The notes under the pieces were generated by a model. That model was not told the origin of the DNA and ran no database searches. It saw only the letters and a program-made list of their open reading frames with translations. Positions 8,383 through 16,992 of a stretch of DNA of 64,000 bases are shown piece by piece (positions within the stretch are counted from its first letter, which is position 1; each line of letters starts with the position of its first letter). The position numbers were made by a program, and so were the translations under genes. The stretch comes from CAWUKT01 sp963923035 (GTDB taxonomy: Bacteria > Bacteroidota > Bacteroidia > J057 > JADKCL01): the NCBI GenBank assembly GCA_963923035.1, contig CAWUKT010000003.1:124001-188000 (forward strand), given 5' to 3'.

Positions 8383-8865
8383 ATGCAGGGCCACGAGAAG
8401 GTCGAATCCGACATTCGAAAAATCATCGCAGATTTCAATTCAGATGTATTTATCGTCGACATCTTTCTGAATCGCGGCCCGCAAAGCGTTCTTTCAATTC
8501 TGGTCGACACTGATCCTGGCATCAACATCGATGAATGCGCCAAGATCAGTCGGCAGCTGAACCGCTACTTTGAGGAAGAGAATCCCTGGAACTTTCCGTT
8601 TCGACTGGAAGTCAGCTCTCCCGGAGTCAACCGCCCCCTCGTGCTGCACCGTCAATACATCAAGAATATTGGCCGAAAACTGAAAGTGTTCCTGGAAGAA
8701 GGGGGAACGGTCAAAGGGAAATTGGAGTCAGTGGATGAAGAAAAAATCGTGTTGCGGCCAGCTCCCAAGAAAAAGAAGAAAAAAGGAGCTCCGGAAGAAC
8801 CGGAAACAATCGAAATATCCTTTGACATGATAAAAGAAGCTAAAGTGGAAATTTCATTCGATTAA
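8383..8865 (+). CDS. rimP: Ribosome maturation factor RimP
   Basis: A 160-residue cytoplasmic protein. The N-terminal domain carries VFIVDIFLNRGPQSVLSILVD and INIDECAKISRQL, and the signature LEVSSPGVNRPL lies near residues 81-92, typical of RimP. The C-terminal SH3-like domain contains a lysine-rich insert (APKKKKKKGAPEEPE). RimP assists assembly of the 30S subunit. It is the first gene of the conserved rimP-nusA-infB operon, one base ahead of nusA. Confidence 0.95.
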   Translation: MQGHEKVESDIRKIIADFNSDVFIVDIFLNRGPQSVLSILVDTDPGINIDECAKISRQLNRYFEEENPWNFPFRLEVSSPGVNRPLVLHRQYIKNIGRKLKVFLEEGGTVKGKLESVDEEKIVLRPAPKKKKKKGAPEEPETIEISFDMIKEAKVEISFD

Positions 8866-8866
8866 T

Positions 8867-10123
8867 ATGGCGAGAAGGAAAGTAAAAGCGACGAAAGAGA
8901 GCCTGGTCGAATCCTTTGCAGAGTTCGCCCGGTACAAAAACATCGACCGCGCCACCCTGATGAGTGTGCTCGAAGAGGTGTTCCGTACCATGATCCGGAA
9001 AAAGTACGGATCGGACGACAACTTCGACGTGATTATCAACGTCGACAAAGGCGATATTCAGGCTTTCCGGGAACGTGAAATTGTAGAGGACGGTGAAGTA
9101 GAAGACGAAGCCACGCAGATTTCCCTCAGTGAAGCCCTTGAAATTGATCCCGATTATGAGGTGGCAGACCCGATCGTGGATGAAATTAGCTTCAAGGACT
9201 TTGGCCGTAAAATGGTCCAGACCGCTAAGCAGACCCTGACCCAGAAGGTTCGGGACCTTGAAAAGCAGGTCATCTTTGAAAAGTATGAAGAATTGGTCGG
9301 TGAAATCATCGTCGGCGAGGTCTACCAGATCTGGCGGAATGAAATCATGACCATCCACGAAGGCAACGAATTGATCCTGCCCAAATCGGAACAGATCCCC
9401 AAGGATCACTTCCGCAAGGGCGATACCATCCGGGCGGTCATCATGAGCGTAGAAATGCGCAATGGCAACCCCCACATCATCATTTCCCGGGCTTCGGGTC
9501 TCTTCCTCGAGAAATTGTTCGAGCAGGAAGTCCCCGAAATCTACGACGGTCTCATCACCGTCAAAGGCATCGTCCGGGAGCCGGGCGAACGGGCCAAAGT
9601 GGCCGTGGAAAGCTACGACGACCGGATCGACCCGGTCGGCGCCTGCGTCGGGATGAAAGGATCGCGGATTCACGGCATCGTCCGCGAACTCCGGAACGAA
9701 AACATCGACGTGATCAACTATACGAGCAACGAATTGCTCTATATTCAGCGGGCACTGAGCCCCGCCAAGATCACCTCCATCCGCTTGGACGAAGAGGACC
9801 GCAAGGCCCAGGTCTTCCTCAAGCCGGATCAGGTCTCGCTCGCCATTGGTAAGAGCGGACAGAACATCAAGCTGGCCAGTCGTCTGACTGGCTACGAAAT
9901 CGATGTGTTCCGTGAAATGGAACACGATGAAGAAGACGTCGACCTCGACGAATTTACCGACGAGATTGATCATTGGATCATCGACGAACTCAAGGCCGCG
10001 GGTTGTGATACAGCGAAGGCTGTTCTCGAACTGCGCGTCGAAGAATTGGAACGTAGAACAGACCTCGACCGGGAAACCATTATCGATATTCTCGATATCT
10101 TCCGGTCTGAGTTTGAAGACTAA
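8867..10123 (+). CDS. nusA: Transcription termination/antitermination factor NusA
   Basis: A 418-residue protein. The N-terminal RNA-polymerase-binding domain (about 1-130) has VLEEVFRTMIRKKYG. An S1 RNA-binding domain (about 135-200) and two KH domains follow. KH1 contains RIDPVGACVGMKGSRI and KH2 contains VSLAIGKSGQNIKLAS. The C-terminal about 50 residues form a helix-hairpin-helix-like tail (DELKAAGCDTAKAVLEL). NusA modulates pausing, termination and antitermination. It starts one base after the rimP stop and 24 bases before infB. Confidence 0.97.
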   Translation: MARRKVKATKESLVESFAEFARYKNIDRATLMSVLEEVFRTMIRKKYGSDDNFDVIINVDKGDIQAFREREIVEDGEVEDEATQISLSEALEIDPDYEVADPIVDEISFKDFGRKMVQTAKQTLTQKVRDLEKQVIFEKYEELVGEIIVGEVYQIWRNEIMTIHEGNELILPKSEQIPKDHFRKGDTIRAVIMSVEMRNGNPHIIISRASGLFLEKLFEQEVPEIYDGLITVKGIVREPGERAKVAVESYDDRIDPVGACVGMKGSRIHGIVRELRNENIDVINYTSNELLYIQRALSPAKITSIRLDEEDRKAQVFLKPDQVSLAIGKSGQNIKLASRLTGYEIDVFREMEHDEEDVDLDEFTDEIDHWIIDELKAAGCDTAKAVLELRVEELERRTDLDRETIIDILDIFRSEFED

Positions 10124-10147
10124 AATTTTGGAGGCCAAAACCCTTTT

Positions 10148-13100
10148 ATGGCAAAAAAGCACCGTCTTTTTAAAGTTGCACGAGAACTTAACACAGGGTC
10201 TTCTACCCTCGTGGATTACCTCAATGACCGAGGCTTCGAGGTAGAGAACAACTTAAATGCATCCCTGAGCGAGGAAATGTACGGCCTCCTCGTGAAGGAA
10301 TTCGCGTCTGCGAAAGAACTCAAAAAGAAGGCCGAACAGATCAAGGAAAAGAAGCGCGAAGAACGCCTCAACAAGGGGAGTTCCGAAGAATCTACGCCCG
10401 AGGAGAACGAAGAAATTCTTTCCGCTGCTGATCTCAAGAAAGGAATCCTCGACACCAAGTCGAAGTTGAGGAAGCTCCGCCCGATGCCGAAGCCGCGGGC
10501 CGAAAAAGCCGCTCCGCCGGTCGAGAAGAAAGCAGAACCTGTTCAGCCCAAGGAAGTACCCGCACAGGAAGAGAAAAAGCCGGTCAGTGCTGAAACGCCT
10601 CCTGAAGTTGTTGCCGAAAAGGATAGCTCCTCCGGAACCCCGGACAATAAAGTTCCAGGCCTCAAGGTCAAGGGTAAAATCGATCTTTCCCAATTCGAAC
10701 GGAAGAAGAAAGGGAAGAACGAAAAGCGTGAGGAAAAAGGAAAACCTGCCGAGAAAAAGGCTCCTCCCGCCAAACAACCCGAGGTCAAGACACCCGCTAC
10801 TCCCAAGGTAGAGAAGCAGGCCCCGCCCAAGGAAGAGCAAAAGGCTCCCGCAACACCACCTCCCGCCAAACAACCTGTCGCTGAAAGCAAGCCGGCTCCG
10901 AAGCAAGAGACCAAGCCTCCGGTCGAGAAAAAAGCTGAAGAGAAAGCCGCACCAGCGAAAATCGAAGCCAAAACCGAAGAGAAGAAAGAAGGTGAAAGCG
11001 TCATCAAGGCTTCCGATCACAGCCCGCAGCTGCGGGGTTTGAAGGTTTTGGGCAAAATCGACCTTGGCGACAGCAAGAAAACCAAATCCAAGTCCGACAG
11101 CAGCAACTCTGACGACCCGGAAAAGAAAAAGCGCCGTCGGAAACGCAAGCGCAAAAAGTCTACGGCTGTCAGCACTGACAACCGCAACCAAAAACCCGGT
11201 AATAACCGCGGAGGAGGAGGAGGACGCCGTCGCAATGACCGTTCTTCCACCACCGCCAAGAAAGAGGAGCCGACCGACAAGGAAATTAAGGATAAGATTA
11301 AGGAGACCCTCGCTGAAATCGAGCGTCGGGCCAGCCGTAGTCGCCAGAATATCCGTCGGGGCAAGCGGGACAAGAGCGCGGCCCGTCGCCAGCGCGAAGA
11401 GGAATTGCGCCAAAGAGAGTCCCAGATCCTCGAGGTGACCGAGTTCATCACCGCGAACGAGTTCGCGAACCTGATGAAAGTCCCCGTCACCCAGCTGATC
11501 ACCAAGTGCATGGAAATCGGCATGTTCGTTTCCATCAACCAGCGCCTGGATTCTGAGATCATCGAACTTCTCGCCGAAGAATACGGCTTCCAGATTCGTT
11601 TCATCGACATCACCGAGACCGATGACATCGAGGAGGAAGAAGTCGACGATCCGAAAGATCTCAAACCGCGCGCTCCGATTGTGACGGTCATGGGTCACGT
11701 CGACCACGGAAAGACTTCACTGTTGGACTTCCTTCGGGACGCCAACGTAATCGCCGGCGAAGCCGGGGGAATCACCCAGCACATCGGTGCCTACGAAGTC
11801 AAGCTCGAAGACGAGCGCAAGGTGACCTTCCTGGATACACCGGGTCACGAAGCCTTTACGGCCATGCGTGCACGGGGTGCCAAAGTCACCGACGTCGTCA
11901 TCATCGTGGTCGCGGCCGACGACAACGTCATGCCTCAAACCAAGGAAGCCATCAACCACGCCGAAGCTGCGGGGGTACCGATGGTATTTGCCTTGAACAA
12001 GATGGATAAACCTGCAGCTGATCCGGATCGTATCCGGACCCAGCTCTCCGAAAACAATATCTTGCTCGAAGATTGGGGTGGAAAATTCCAGTCCCAGGAA
12101 ATCTCGGCCAAGTTTGGTACCGGCGTCGACGACCTTCTGGAAAAAGTACTGCTCGAAGCAGAAATGCTTGAACTGAAGGCCAATCCCGACAAGCCTGCCC
12201 GGGGAACCGTAGTGGAAGCCCGCCTTGACAAAGGCCGCGGTGTTGTCGCCACCCTCCTGGTCCAGGAAGGAACCCTCAAAGTTGGGGATGCCATGGTCGC
12301 CGGGATTCACTTTGGCCGGGTACGTGCCATGATGGACGAGCGCGGCAAGCGGATCAAGCAAGCTGGTCCTTCCACGCCGGTCCAGATCCTCGGTCTTCCG
12401 GGGGCGCCGCAGGCAGGTGACCGCTTCATCATCTACGAAGACGAGAAGCAGGCCAAAGACATTGCCCAGAAGCGGAACGAGCTCTACCGCGAGCAGTCCA
12501 TCCGCCAGACCAAACGTCGTTCGCTGGAAGAATTGGGCCGCATGTCCAAGACCGGCGAAATCAAAGACCTCAACATCATCATCAAGGGTGACGTGGATGG
12601 CTCGATTGAAGCCCTGTCCGACTCCTTGTTGAAATTGTCGATGGAAGAAGTCGAGGTCAACGTGGTCCGGAAGGCAGTGGGTCAAATTTCCGAGGCAGAC
12701 GTCCTCCTCGCATCGGCGTCCGAAGCCATCATCATTGGTTTCCAGGTCCGCCCGAGCTTGGGTGCCCGTCGCCTGGCCGAGGAAGAAGGCATCGATATCC
12801 GCCTCTACTCGATCATCTACGACGCCATCAACGACGTGCGCGATGCACTCGAAGGGATGTTGTCGCCGGATGTCAAGGAAGAGATCATGGGCTCCGCCGA
12901 GATTCGCGAGGTGTTCCGCATCTCCAAGGTCGGAAACATTGCGGGTTGTATGGTCCTCGATGGCAATATCACCCGGAAGGATCCCGTACGCCTCATACGT
13001 GATGGCATCGTGATCTACACCGGCAAGTTGTCCAGCCTGAAACGCTTCAAGGACGATGTCCGGGAAGTCAAGTCTGGCTTCGAGATGGGTACCTCCATCG

Positions 13101-13177
13101 ACGGATACAACGACATCAAAGTGGGTGATGTGATCGAACAGTACCGCGAGACGGAAGTCAAGCGGACCCTGAATTGA
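10148..13177 (+). CDS. infB: Translation initiation factor IF-2
   Basis: A 1009-residue GTPase that brings initiator fMet-tRNA to the 30S subunit and promotes subunit joining. An IF2_N-like domain occupies about residues 1-55. A long Lys/Glu/Pro/Ala-rich linker (about 60-400) contains two copies of a GLKV(K/L)GKIDL motif. A second IF2_N domain lies near 430-480. The G domain has G1 GHVDHGKT at 516-523, DTPGH at 563-567 and NKMD at 617-620. Domains II-IV complete the C-terminus. The linker explains the extra length over the roughly 890 residues of E. coli IF-2. A strong terminator follows at 13198-13225. Confidence 0.97.
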   Translation: MAKKHRLFKVARELNTGSSTLVDYLNDRGFEVENNLNASLSEEMYGLLVKEFASAKELKKKAEQIKEKKREERLNKGSSEESTPEENEEILSAADLKKGILDTKSKLRKLRPMPKPRAEKAAPPVEKKAEPVQPKEVPAQEEKKPVSAETPPEVVAEKDSSSGTPDNKVPGLKVKGKIDLSQFERKKKGKNEKREEKGKPAEKKAPPAKQPEVKTPATPKVEKQAPPKEEQKAPATPPPAKQPVAESKPAPKQETKPPVEKKAEEKAAPAKIEAKTEEKKEGESVIKASDHSPQLRGLKVLGKIDLGDSKKTKSKSDSSNSDDPEKKKRRRKRKRKKSTAVSTDNRNQKPGNNRGGGGGRRRNDRSSTTAKKEEPTDKEIKDKIKETLAEIERRASRSRQNIRRGKRDKSAARRQREEELRQRESQILEVTEFITANEFANLMKVPVTQLITKCMEIGMFVSINQRLDSEIIELLAEEYGFQIRFIDITETDDIEEEEVDDPKDLKPRAPIVTVMGHVDHGKTSLLDFLRDANVIAGEAGGITQHIGAYEVKLEDERKVTFLDTPGHEAFTAMRARGAKVTDVVIIVVAADDNVMPQTKEAINHAEAAGVPMVFALNKMDKPAADPDRIRTQLSENNILLEDWGGKFQSQEISAKFGTGVDDLLEKVLLEAEMLELKANPDKPARGTVVEARLDKGRGVVATLLVQEGTLKVGDAMVAGIHFGRVRAMMDERGKRIKQAGPSTPVQILGLPGAPQAGDRFIIYEDEKQAKDIAQKRNELYREQSIRQTKRRSLEELGRMSKTGEIKDLNIIIKGDVDGSIEALSDSLLKLSMEEVEVNVVRKAVGQISEADVLLASASEAIIIGFQVRPSLGARRLAEEEGIDIRLYSIIYDAINDVRDALEGMLSPDVKEEIMGSAEIREVFRISKVGNIAGCMVLDGNITRKDPVRLIRDGIVIYTGKLSSLKRFKDDVREVKSGFEMGTSIDGYNDIKVGDVIEQYRETEVKRTLN

Positions 13178-13197
13178 TCCCAACCCGATTAGAATAC

Positions 13198-13225
13198 AAA
13201 AACGGACCCCGCGGGGTCCGTTTTT
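13198..13225. terminator. Bidirectional intrinsic terminator
   Basis: A perfect palindrome, AAAAACGGACCCCG followed by CGGGGTCCGTTTTT, lies between the convergent infB and DUF5071 genes. It can end transcription from both sides. Confidence 0.9.
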
Positions 13226-13252
13226 CGTTTATATCCTTTTTGAATTTTCGTC

Positions 13253-13723
13253 TTATTCTGCGTCCATTTGCTGCAAGGCTGTCTTCGCCGCTTTGAGCAT
13301 GGCCGCCCGCAGGGGATTCCGCTTCTTGTCTGAGTGATCGATCAGATCCACGAGGTGGTCCCGGAACTCCAATTGTTGGGCGCGGGGCATCTCCATGATG
13401 AAATGCTCGATCAGGTGGGTATGCCAGGGATCATCTTCTTCGTCTGACAATACAGTTTGGATGCCTGAAACGATCATTTCGGGCGAACGGAGCAGAAGGG
13501 GCTTCAAAGCGAGGCTTACCGGCCAGGTCATGTCCCGCATCCAGATCAACAGAAAGGGCAACAAAGGCGCCAGCTCCTCTTCTTCCAATTCCGCCAATTG
13601 TTCCACCGTCTCCAAATCATCTTCTCCGGCGGGCAAAAGGTTCATTTGATCCATCGGCAATCCAAAGACATCCAATCCATAGACCTGGATCAAGTCTTCC
13701 TGCAAAGTATCTTGTTGTTTCAT
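13253..13723 (-). CDS. DUF5071 domain protein
   Basis: A 156-residue acidic, helical cytoplasmic protein. The segment DLETVEQLAELEEEELAPLL followed by MRDMTWPVSLALKPLLL and a D/E-rich turn before WHTHLIEHFI fits the DUF5071 family (HEAT-like helical pairs) as I know it. Members have no established activity. It stands alone, convergent with infB and divergent from the MscS gene. Confidence 0.75.
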   Translation of the reverse strand: MKQQDTLQEDLIQVYGLDVFGLPMDQMNLLPAGEDDLETVEQLAELEEEELAPLLPFLLIWMRDMTWPVSLALKPLLLRSPEMIVSGIQTVLSDEEDDPWHTHLIEHFIMEMPRAQQLEFRDHLVDLIDHSDKKRNPLRAAMLKAAKTALQQMDAE

Positions 13724-13844
13724 CTTCTCGGTTGGTCAGAGGTGCAATATACAAAGCCCGCCACTTTTGAAACGGTTTTTCGTTTCTCTTTGCCTCCACC
13801 CCAACAATTCAATCCGATTCCCTTAAATTTACAGGCCACAACCT

Positions 13845-14723
13845 ATGACGATCAAAGAAATACTTGAGTTTGAGCTGATTTCGACGGAGAGCTTCCATTT
13901 TTCCGCTTTCAATCTCTTGATCCTCGTCATGATTTACGTCGGCGCAAGGGTGCTGTCCTGGACCTTGACCCGGGTCTTGCGGAGGCGGTTTCGGAGAAGG
14001 CGGCAAGTCGAAGAAGGACGGCGGTTTGCCGTGGTCAAAATCGTTCGCTATACGGTATTCGTCATTGCGGTCCTCCTCATGCTCGCCAATTCGGGGTTGG
14101 ACATCACGGTATTGGTGGCAGGTTCTACCGCCTTGTTTGTGGGCTTGGGTTTTGGTTTGCAGAACCTCTTCAAGGATTTCGTTTGCGGGATTACAATGCT
14201 GTTCGAGGGCAGTCTGGAATTGAATGATGTGGTCCTGGTGTCAAATGAGCTGGGAAAAGTCACGTATATCGGATTGCGAACCTCCAAAATCATCACGCCC
14301 AATGGAGTCACGATGATTGTCCCCAATTCCAAATTCATCGAGGAAACGGTGGTGAATTTTACCAAGGATCACCTGACCACGCGCTTCAAGGTCAATGTGG
14401 GGGTGTCCTATGAGAGTGATGTAGAAAAAGTCCGACAAGTCTTGAAGGATGTTGCGGCCGAGGACGACCGGGTGTCCAACAATCCTGAGCCCATTGTGCG
14501 GTTTTTGGAGTTCGGAGAATCGTCACTGCAATTCCAGTTGATGTTCTGGACTGCCCAAAACTTCCTGATGGAGGATTTGCGCAGTGATATTCGGTACCGG
14601 GTTTGGCATGCGTTGAAAGAAAATGGCATCACGATTCCCTTTCCCCAGCGCGACCTACACATCAAAACCGTTCCCATCCGTCCCGACGGAAGTTCTCCGA
14701 TGGACATTTCCCCCGCCGATTAA
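13845..14723 (+). CDS. MscS family small-conductance mechanosensitive channel
   Basis: A 292-residue inner-membrane protein. Membrane helices lie near residues 20-40, 65-82 and 86-115. The pore-lining third helix (STALFVGLGFGLQNLFKDFVCG) carries the Gly/Ala pattern of MscS. The cytoplasmic beta domain has the family motif GLRTSKIITPNGVTMIVPNS. These channels open under membrane tension and release solutes during hypo-osmotic shock. The length matches MscS of E. coli (286). Its stop overlaps the convergent vanW-like gene by four bases. Confidence 0.93.
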   Translation: MTIKEILEFELISTESFHFSAFNLLILVMIYVGARVLSWTLTRVLRRRFRRRRQVEEGRRFAVVKIVRYTVFVIAVLLMLANSGLDITVLVAGSTALFVGLGFGLQNLFKDFVCGITMLFEGSLELNDVVLVSNELGKVTYIGLRTSKIITPNGVTMIVPNSKFIEETVVNFTKDHLTTRFKVNVGVSYESDVEKVRQVLKDVAAEDDRVSNNPEPIVRFLEFGESSLQFQLMFWTAQNFLMEDLRSDIRYRVWHALKENGITIPFPQRDLHIKTVPIRPDGSSPMDISPAD

Positions 14724-15592
14724 GCCCCGGCCTTTTCCCTTCGATCCCCTTCCAACATCGGGTTGTACATCATGATCGCGTGGTTCTCGACCACCGGCTC
14801 CTCCCCCAGCAATTCCCCATTCTCCCGATCCAAAATCCGCCGCCCAATCCGATTGTGCCGCGTATACCCCCAATATTCCTGCCGGAAAAGGTGGTCACTC
14901 TCGAAGACCTCGTACCGAACTTCCAGCGGTTCTTCGCCCCGCCATTCCCCGTGCAAATGGGTATCGCTCAGCCGCAGCCGGAGTTGGAACGCCTGCTCAG
15001 TATCGTTCCGCAACTGAAGGTCAATGTAGTTGTAGGCGCACGTGGCCCCGGAACCGAATGGCTGGGTCCGGCTCGCATCGGGAAATACGTCAAAACTATG
15101 CCGCCACCGCTCCACGATGGTCAATGGAGTGTGCATCGCCATCCAAAAAATCATATTGCTGAGTTGGCAGAGGCCTCCGCCGACGGCGGTTTGGACCTTC
15201 CCCTGGTGCAGTTGCATCCCGGGAACGTAGCCTTTTCGGGCGGTCGGGCGGCCCAGCACATACCAATAGGAAAAGGTCTCTCCCGGCCGAACCACGATGC
15301 CATCCATCCGCTTCAAGGCCCGTCGGAGGTTCTCGACCTTGTTGTGTTGCATCCACATATCCACCTCCTTCAGCTTGCGAAGCAGAGGAGTCTGGTGGTG
15401 CACAATCAACTCAGGAAGAGGCTCTGACAAGCGTTTTCGGGTCAAACGGGCCCCTCCAAACTGCCATTTCCACCGTCGGCGCAGGATATAATACTGCCTC
15501 CCAAACCACCGGCGGAGCCGGGAGCGGTGAATCGGACGGGGTACTTCAGCGTGGGGGGGTGTTTGCACCAACGAAGATAATGAACATTTCAC
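14720..15592 (-). CDS. VanW family protein
   Basis: A 290-residue protein. The central and C-terminal region contains VVRPGETFSYWYVLGRP and GGGLCQLSNMIFW near residues 100-150, the defining block of the VanW family. VanW-like proteins are associated with some glycopeptide-resistance clusters, but their biochemical role is unresolved and most homologues are not resistance genes. There is no signal peptide; the N-terminus is very basic (HRSRLRRWFGRQYYILRRRW). It is divergent from the MarC gene and tail-to-tail with the MscS gene. Confidence 0.85.
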   Translation of the reverse strand: MKCSLSSLVQTPPHAEVPRPIHRSRLRRWFGRQYYILRRRWKWQFGGARLTRKRLSEPLPELIVHHQTPLLRKLKEVDMWMQHNKVENLRRALKRMDGIVVRPGETFSYWYVLGRPTARKGYVPGMQLHQGKVQTAVGGGLCQLSNMIFWMAMHTPLTIVERWRHSFDVFPDASRTQPFGSGATCAYNYIDLQLRNDTEQAFQLRLRLSDTHLHGEWRGEEPLEVRYEVFESDHLFRQEYWGYTRHNRIGRRILDRENGELLGEEPVVENHAIMMYNPMLEGDRREKAGA

Positions 15593-15626
15593 CTTTCTTT
15601 CATGCTATTCATATCAAAACTTCGCT

Positions 15627-15634
15627 TACATTTG
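15627..15634 (+). promoter_or_regulatory. Putative -7 promoter box of the MarC gene
   Basis: TACATTTG matches the TAnnTTTG consensus and lies 39 bases before the ATG at 15674. No clear TTTG is seen 19 bases upstream; only a T-rich stretch is present. Confidence 0.4.
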
Positions 15635-15673
15635 CGCCTTCAATTTTTTTAACCACAGAAAAATTATACCAGT

Positions 15674-16243
15674 ATGTTCAACTTTTCGGATGTACTTACC
15701 GTTTCGCTGACCTTGTTCGCCGTGATTGATATCCTCGGATCAATCCCTGTCATTGTGGACCTCCGCAGTAAAATTGGCCATATCCACTCGGAGCGCGCCA
15801 CGCTGATTTCGGGAGCGATCATGTTGGTATTCATGTTTGTGGGCAAGGAATTGCTGGCCTTGATCGGACTGGACGTCGCCTCATTTGCGATTGCAGGTTC
15901 GGTGGTCATCTTCATCCTGGCCATGGAAATGGTCCTGGACCGGGAATTTTTCCAGCCCCACAGCGATCCCCGCATGGGATCGGTGGTGCCCATCGCGTTC
16001 CCGCTCGTCGCGGGCGCTGGTACCTTGACCACCCTCATGTCCCTTCGCGCCAACTACGCCGATGCCGACATCCTGTTGGCCATCGTTTTCAACCTGATCC
16101 CCGTTTACCTCGTCCTCAAATTCTCCGGCCGCATCGCCAAGATGCTCGGAACCGGCGGAATTGCCGTTTTCCGGCGGGTATTCGGTATCATATTGCTCGC
16201 CATCGCCATCAAAATCTTCTCCCTGAACGTGGCCCTGCTCTAG
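15674..16243 (+). CDS. MarC family integral membrane protein
   Basis: A 189-residue protein with six predicted membrane helices. Family features include LFAVIDILGSIPVIVDL near the start, a long second and third helix, and the conserved PIAFPLVAGAGTLTTLMSL segment near residues 107-125. MarC/UPF0056 proteins are inner-membrane proteins of unsettled function; an earlier multidrug-resistance role was withdrawn. It follows the divergent VanW gene. Confidence 0.9.
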   Translation: MFNFSDVLTVSLTLFAVIDILGSIPVIVDLRSKIGHIHSERATLISGAIMLVFMFVGKELLALIGLDVASFAIAGSVVIFILAMEMVLDREFFQPHSDPRMGSVVPIAFPLVAGAGTLTTLMSLRANYADADILLAIVFNLIPVYLVLKFSGRIAKMLGTGGIAVFRRVFGIILLAIAIKIFSLNVALL

Positions 16244-16320
16244 CCGGTCCACAAAGAAGTCCTCATGGTAGTGATTGCGATCGGGATGCTTTATTTTTAA
16301 GGAAACATTCCGAAACGCGT

Positions 16321-16992
16321 ATGATGCAATCGATTTCCATTTCTCCGGAAATATTGGAAAAATGCCCGGCCCTGGCTTTGGGGTGCTGGGAAGGAAATGT
16401 CGTGGTCGAAACGGAACGGACGGACTTGTGGGAACGGATCGACCGGGACTTGGAAGCCCTGGCCAGTCGGATGGAAGTTGCTGACATCCACGGCCTGCCC
16501 GAAATCCACGCCACCCGCAATGCCTACAAGGCCTGTGGAAAGGAACCCAGCCGCTACCGTCCGTCGGCCGAGGCCCTCTTGCGAAGGGTGCTGAAAGGAA
16601 AAGGGCTCTACCGCGTGAACAATGTGGTGGACGCCCTCAACCTCGTGTCGGTCACCAGCGGCTTTTCCATCGGCGGTTTCGATTTGGAACGGGTAGAGGG
16701 AGAGGTAGAATTGGGGATTGGACGGGAAAATGAACCCTATGCGGCCATAGGCAGAGGGGAATTGAACATTGCCCACCTTCCGCTGTTGCGAGACCAACAA
16801 GGAGCATTTGGCACCCCCACCTCCGATTCAAATCGGACCATGGTGCGGCCGGAGACCAAGCGCTTTTGGATGGTCATTTACGCTTTCGATGGCTCCGAGC
16901 GGGTGCAGGCCGCCCTCGACCTCGCCTCCGACCTGCTCGGTAATTTTGCCCAGGCCACCCACATTTCAACCGCTATCACGACTTCGCCATGA
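16321..16992 (+). CDS. B3/B4 tRNA-editing-domain protein
   Basis: A 223-residue cytoplasmic protein resembling the stand-alone B3/B4 domain of phenylalanyl-tRNA synthetase beta. It contains HATRNAYKACGKEPSRYRPS and LYRVNNVVDALNLVSVTSGF, the typical B3/4 signature. Such proteins are candidates for trans-editing of mischarged tRNA, though activity has not been shown for most. Its stop overlaps the start of the next gene (ATGA, 16989-16992), indicating translational coupling to the DUF4272 protein. Confidence 0.85.
   Translation: MMQSISISPEILEKCPALALGCWEGNVVVETERTDLWERIDRDLEALASRMEVADIHGLPEIHATRNAYKACGKEPSRYRPSAEALLRRVLKGKGLYRVNNVVDALNLVSVTSGFSIGGFDLERVEGEVELGIGRENEPYAAIGRGELNIAHLPLLRDQQGAFGTPTSDSNRTMVRPETKRFWMVIYAFDGSERVQAALDLASDLLGNFAQATHISTAITTSP

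Noticed and set aside
7815..8513. Plus-strand open frame of 232 residues in the rimP leader region
   Set aside because: The composition is Ser/Pro/Arg-rich, it runs over the hairpins and the promoter, and it overlaps the start of rimP in another frame.
8840..10162. Minus-strand frame of 440 residues opposite nusA
   Set aside because: It is a shadow of nusA in a codon-biased gene. The same applies to long antisense frames at 10253-11707 and 11717-13183 opposite infB.
14720..15592. VanW as part of a glycopeptide-resistance cluster
   Set aside because: No vanH/A/X/S/R genes are near. The VanZ gene at 58749 is 43 kb away, and both families are common in Bacteroidota without any resistance role.
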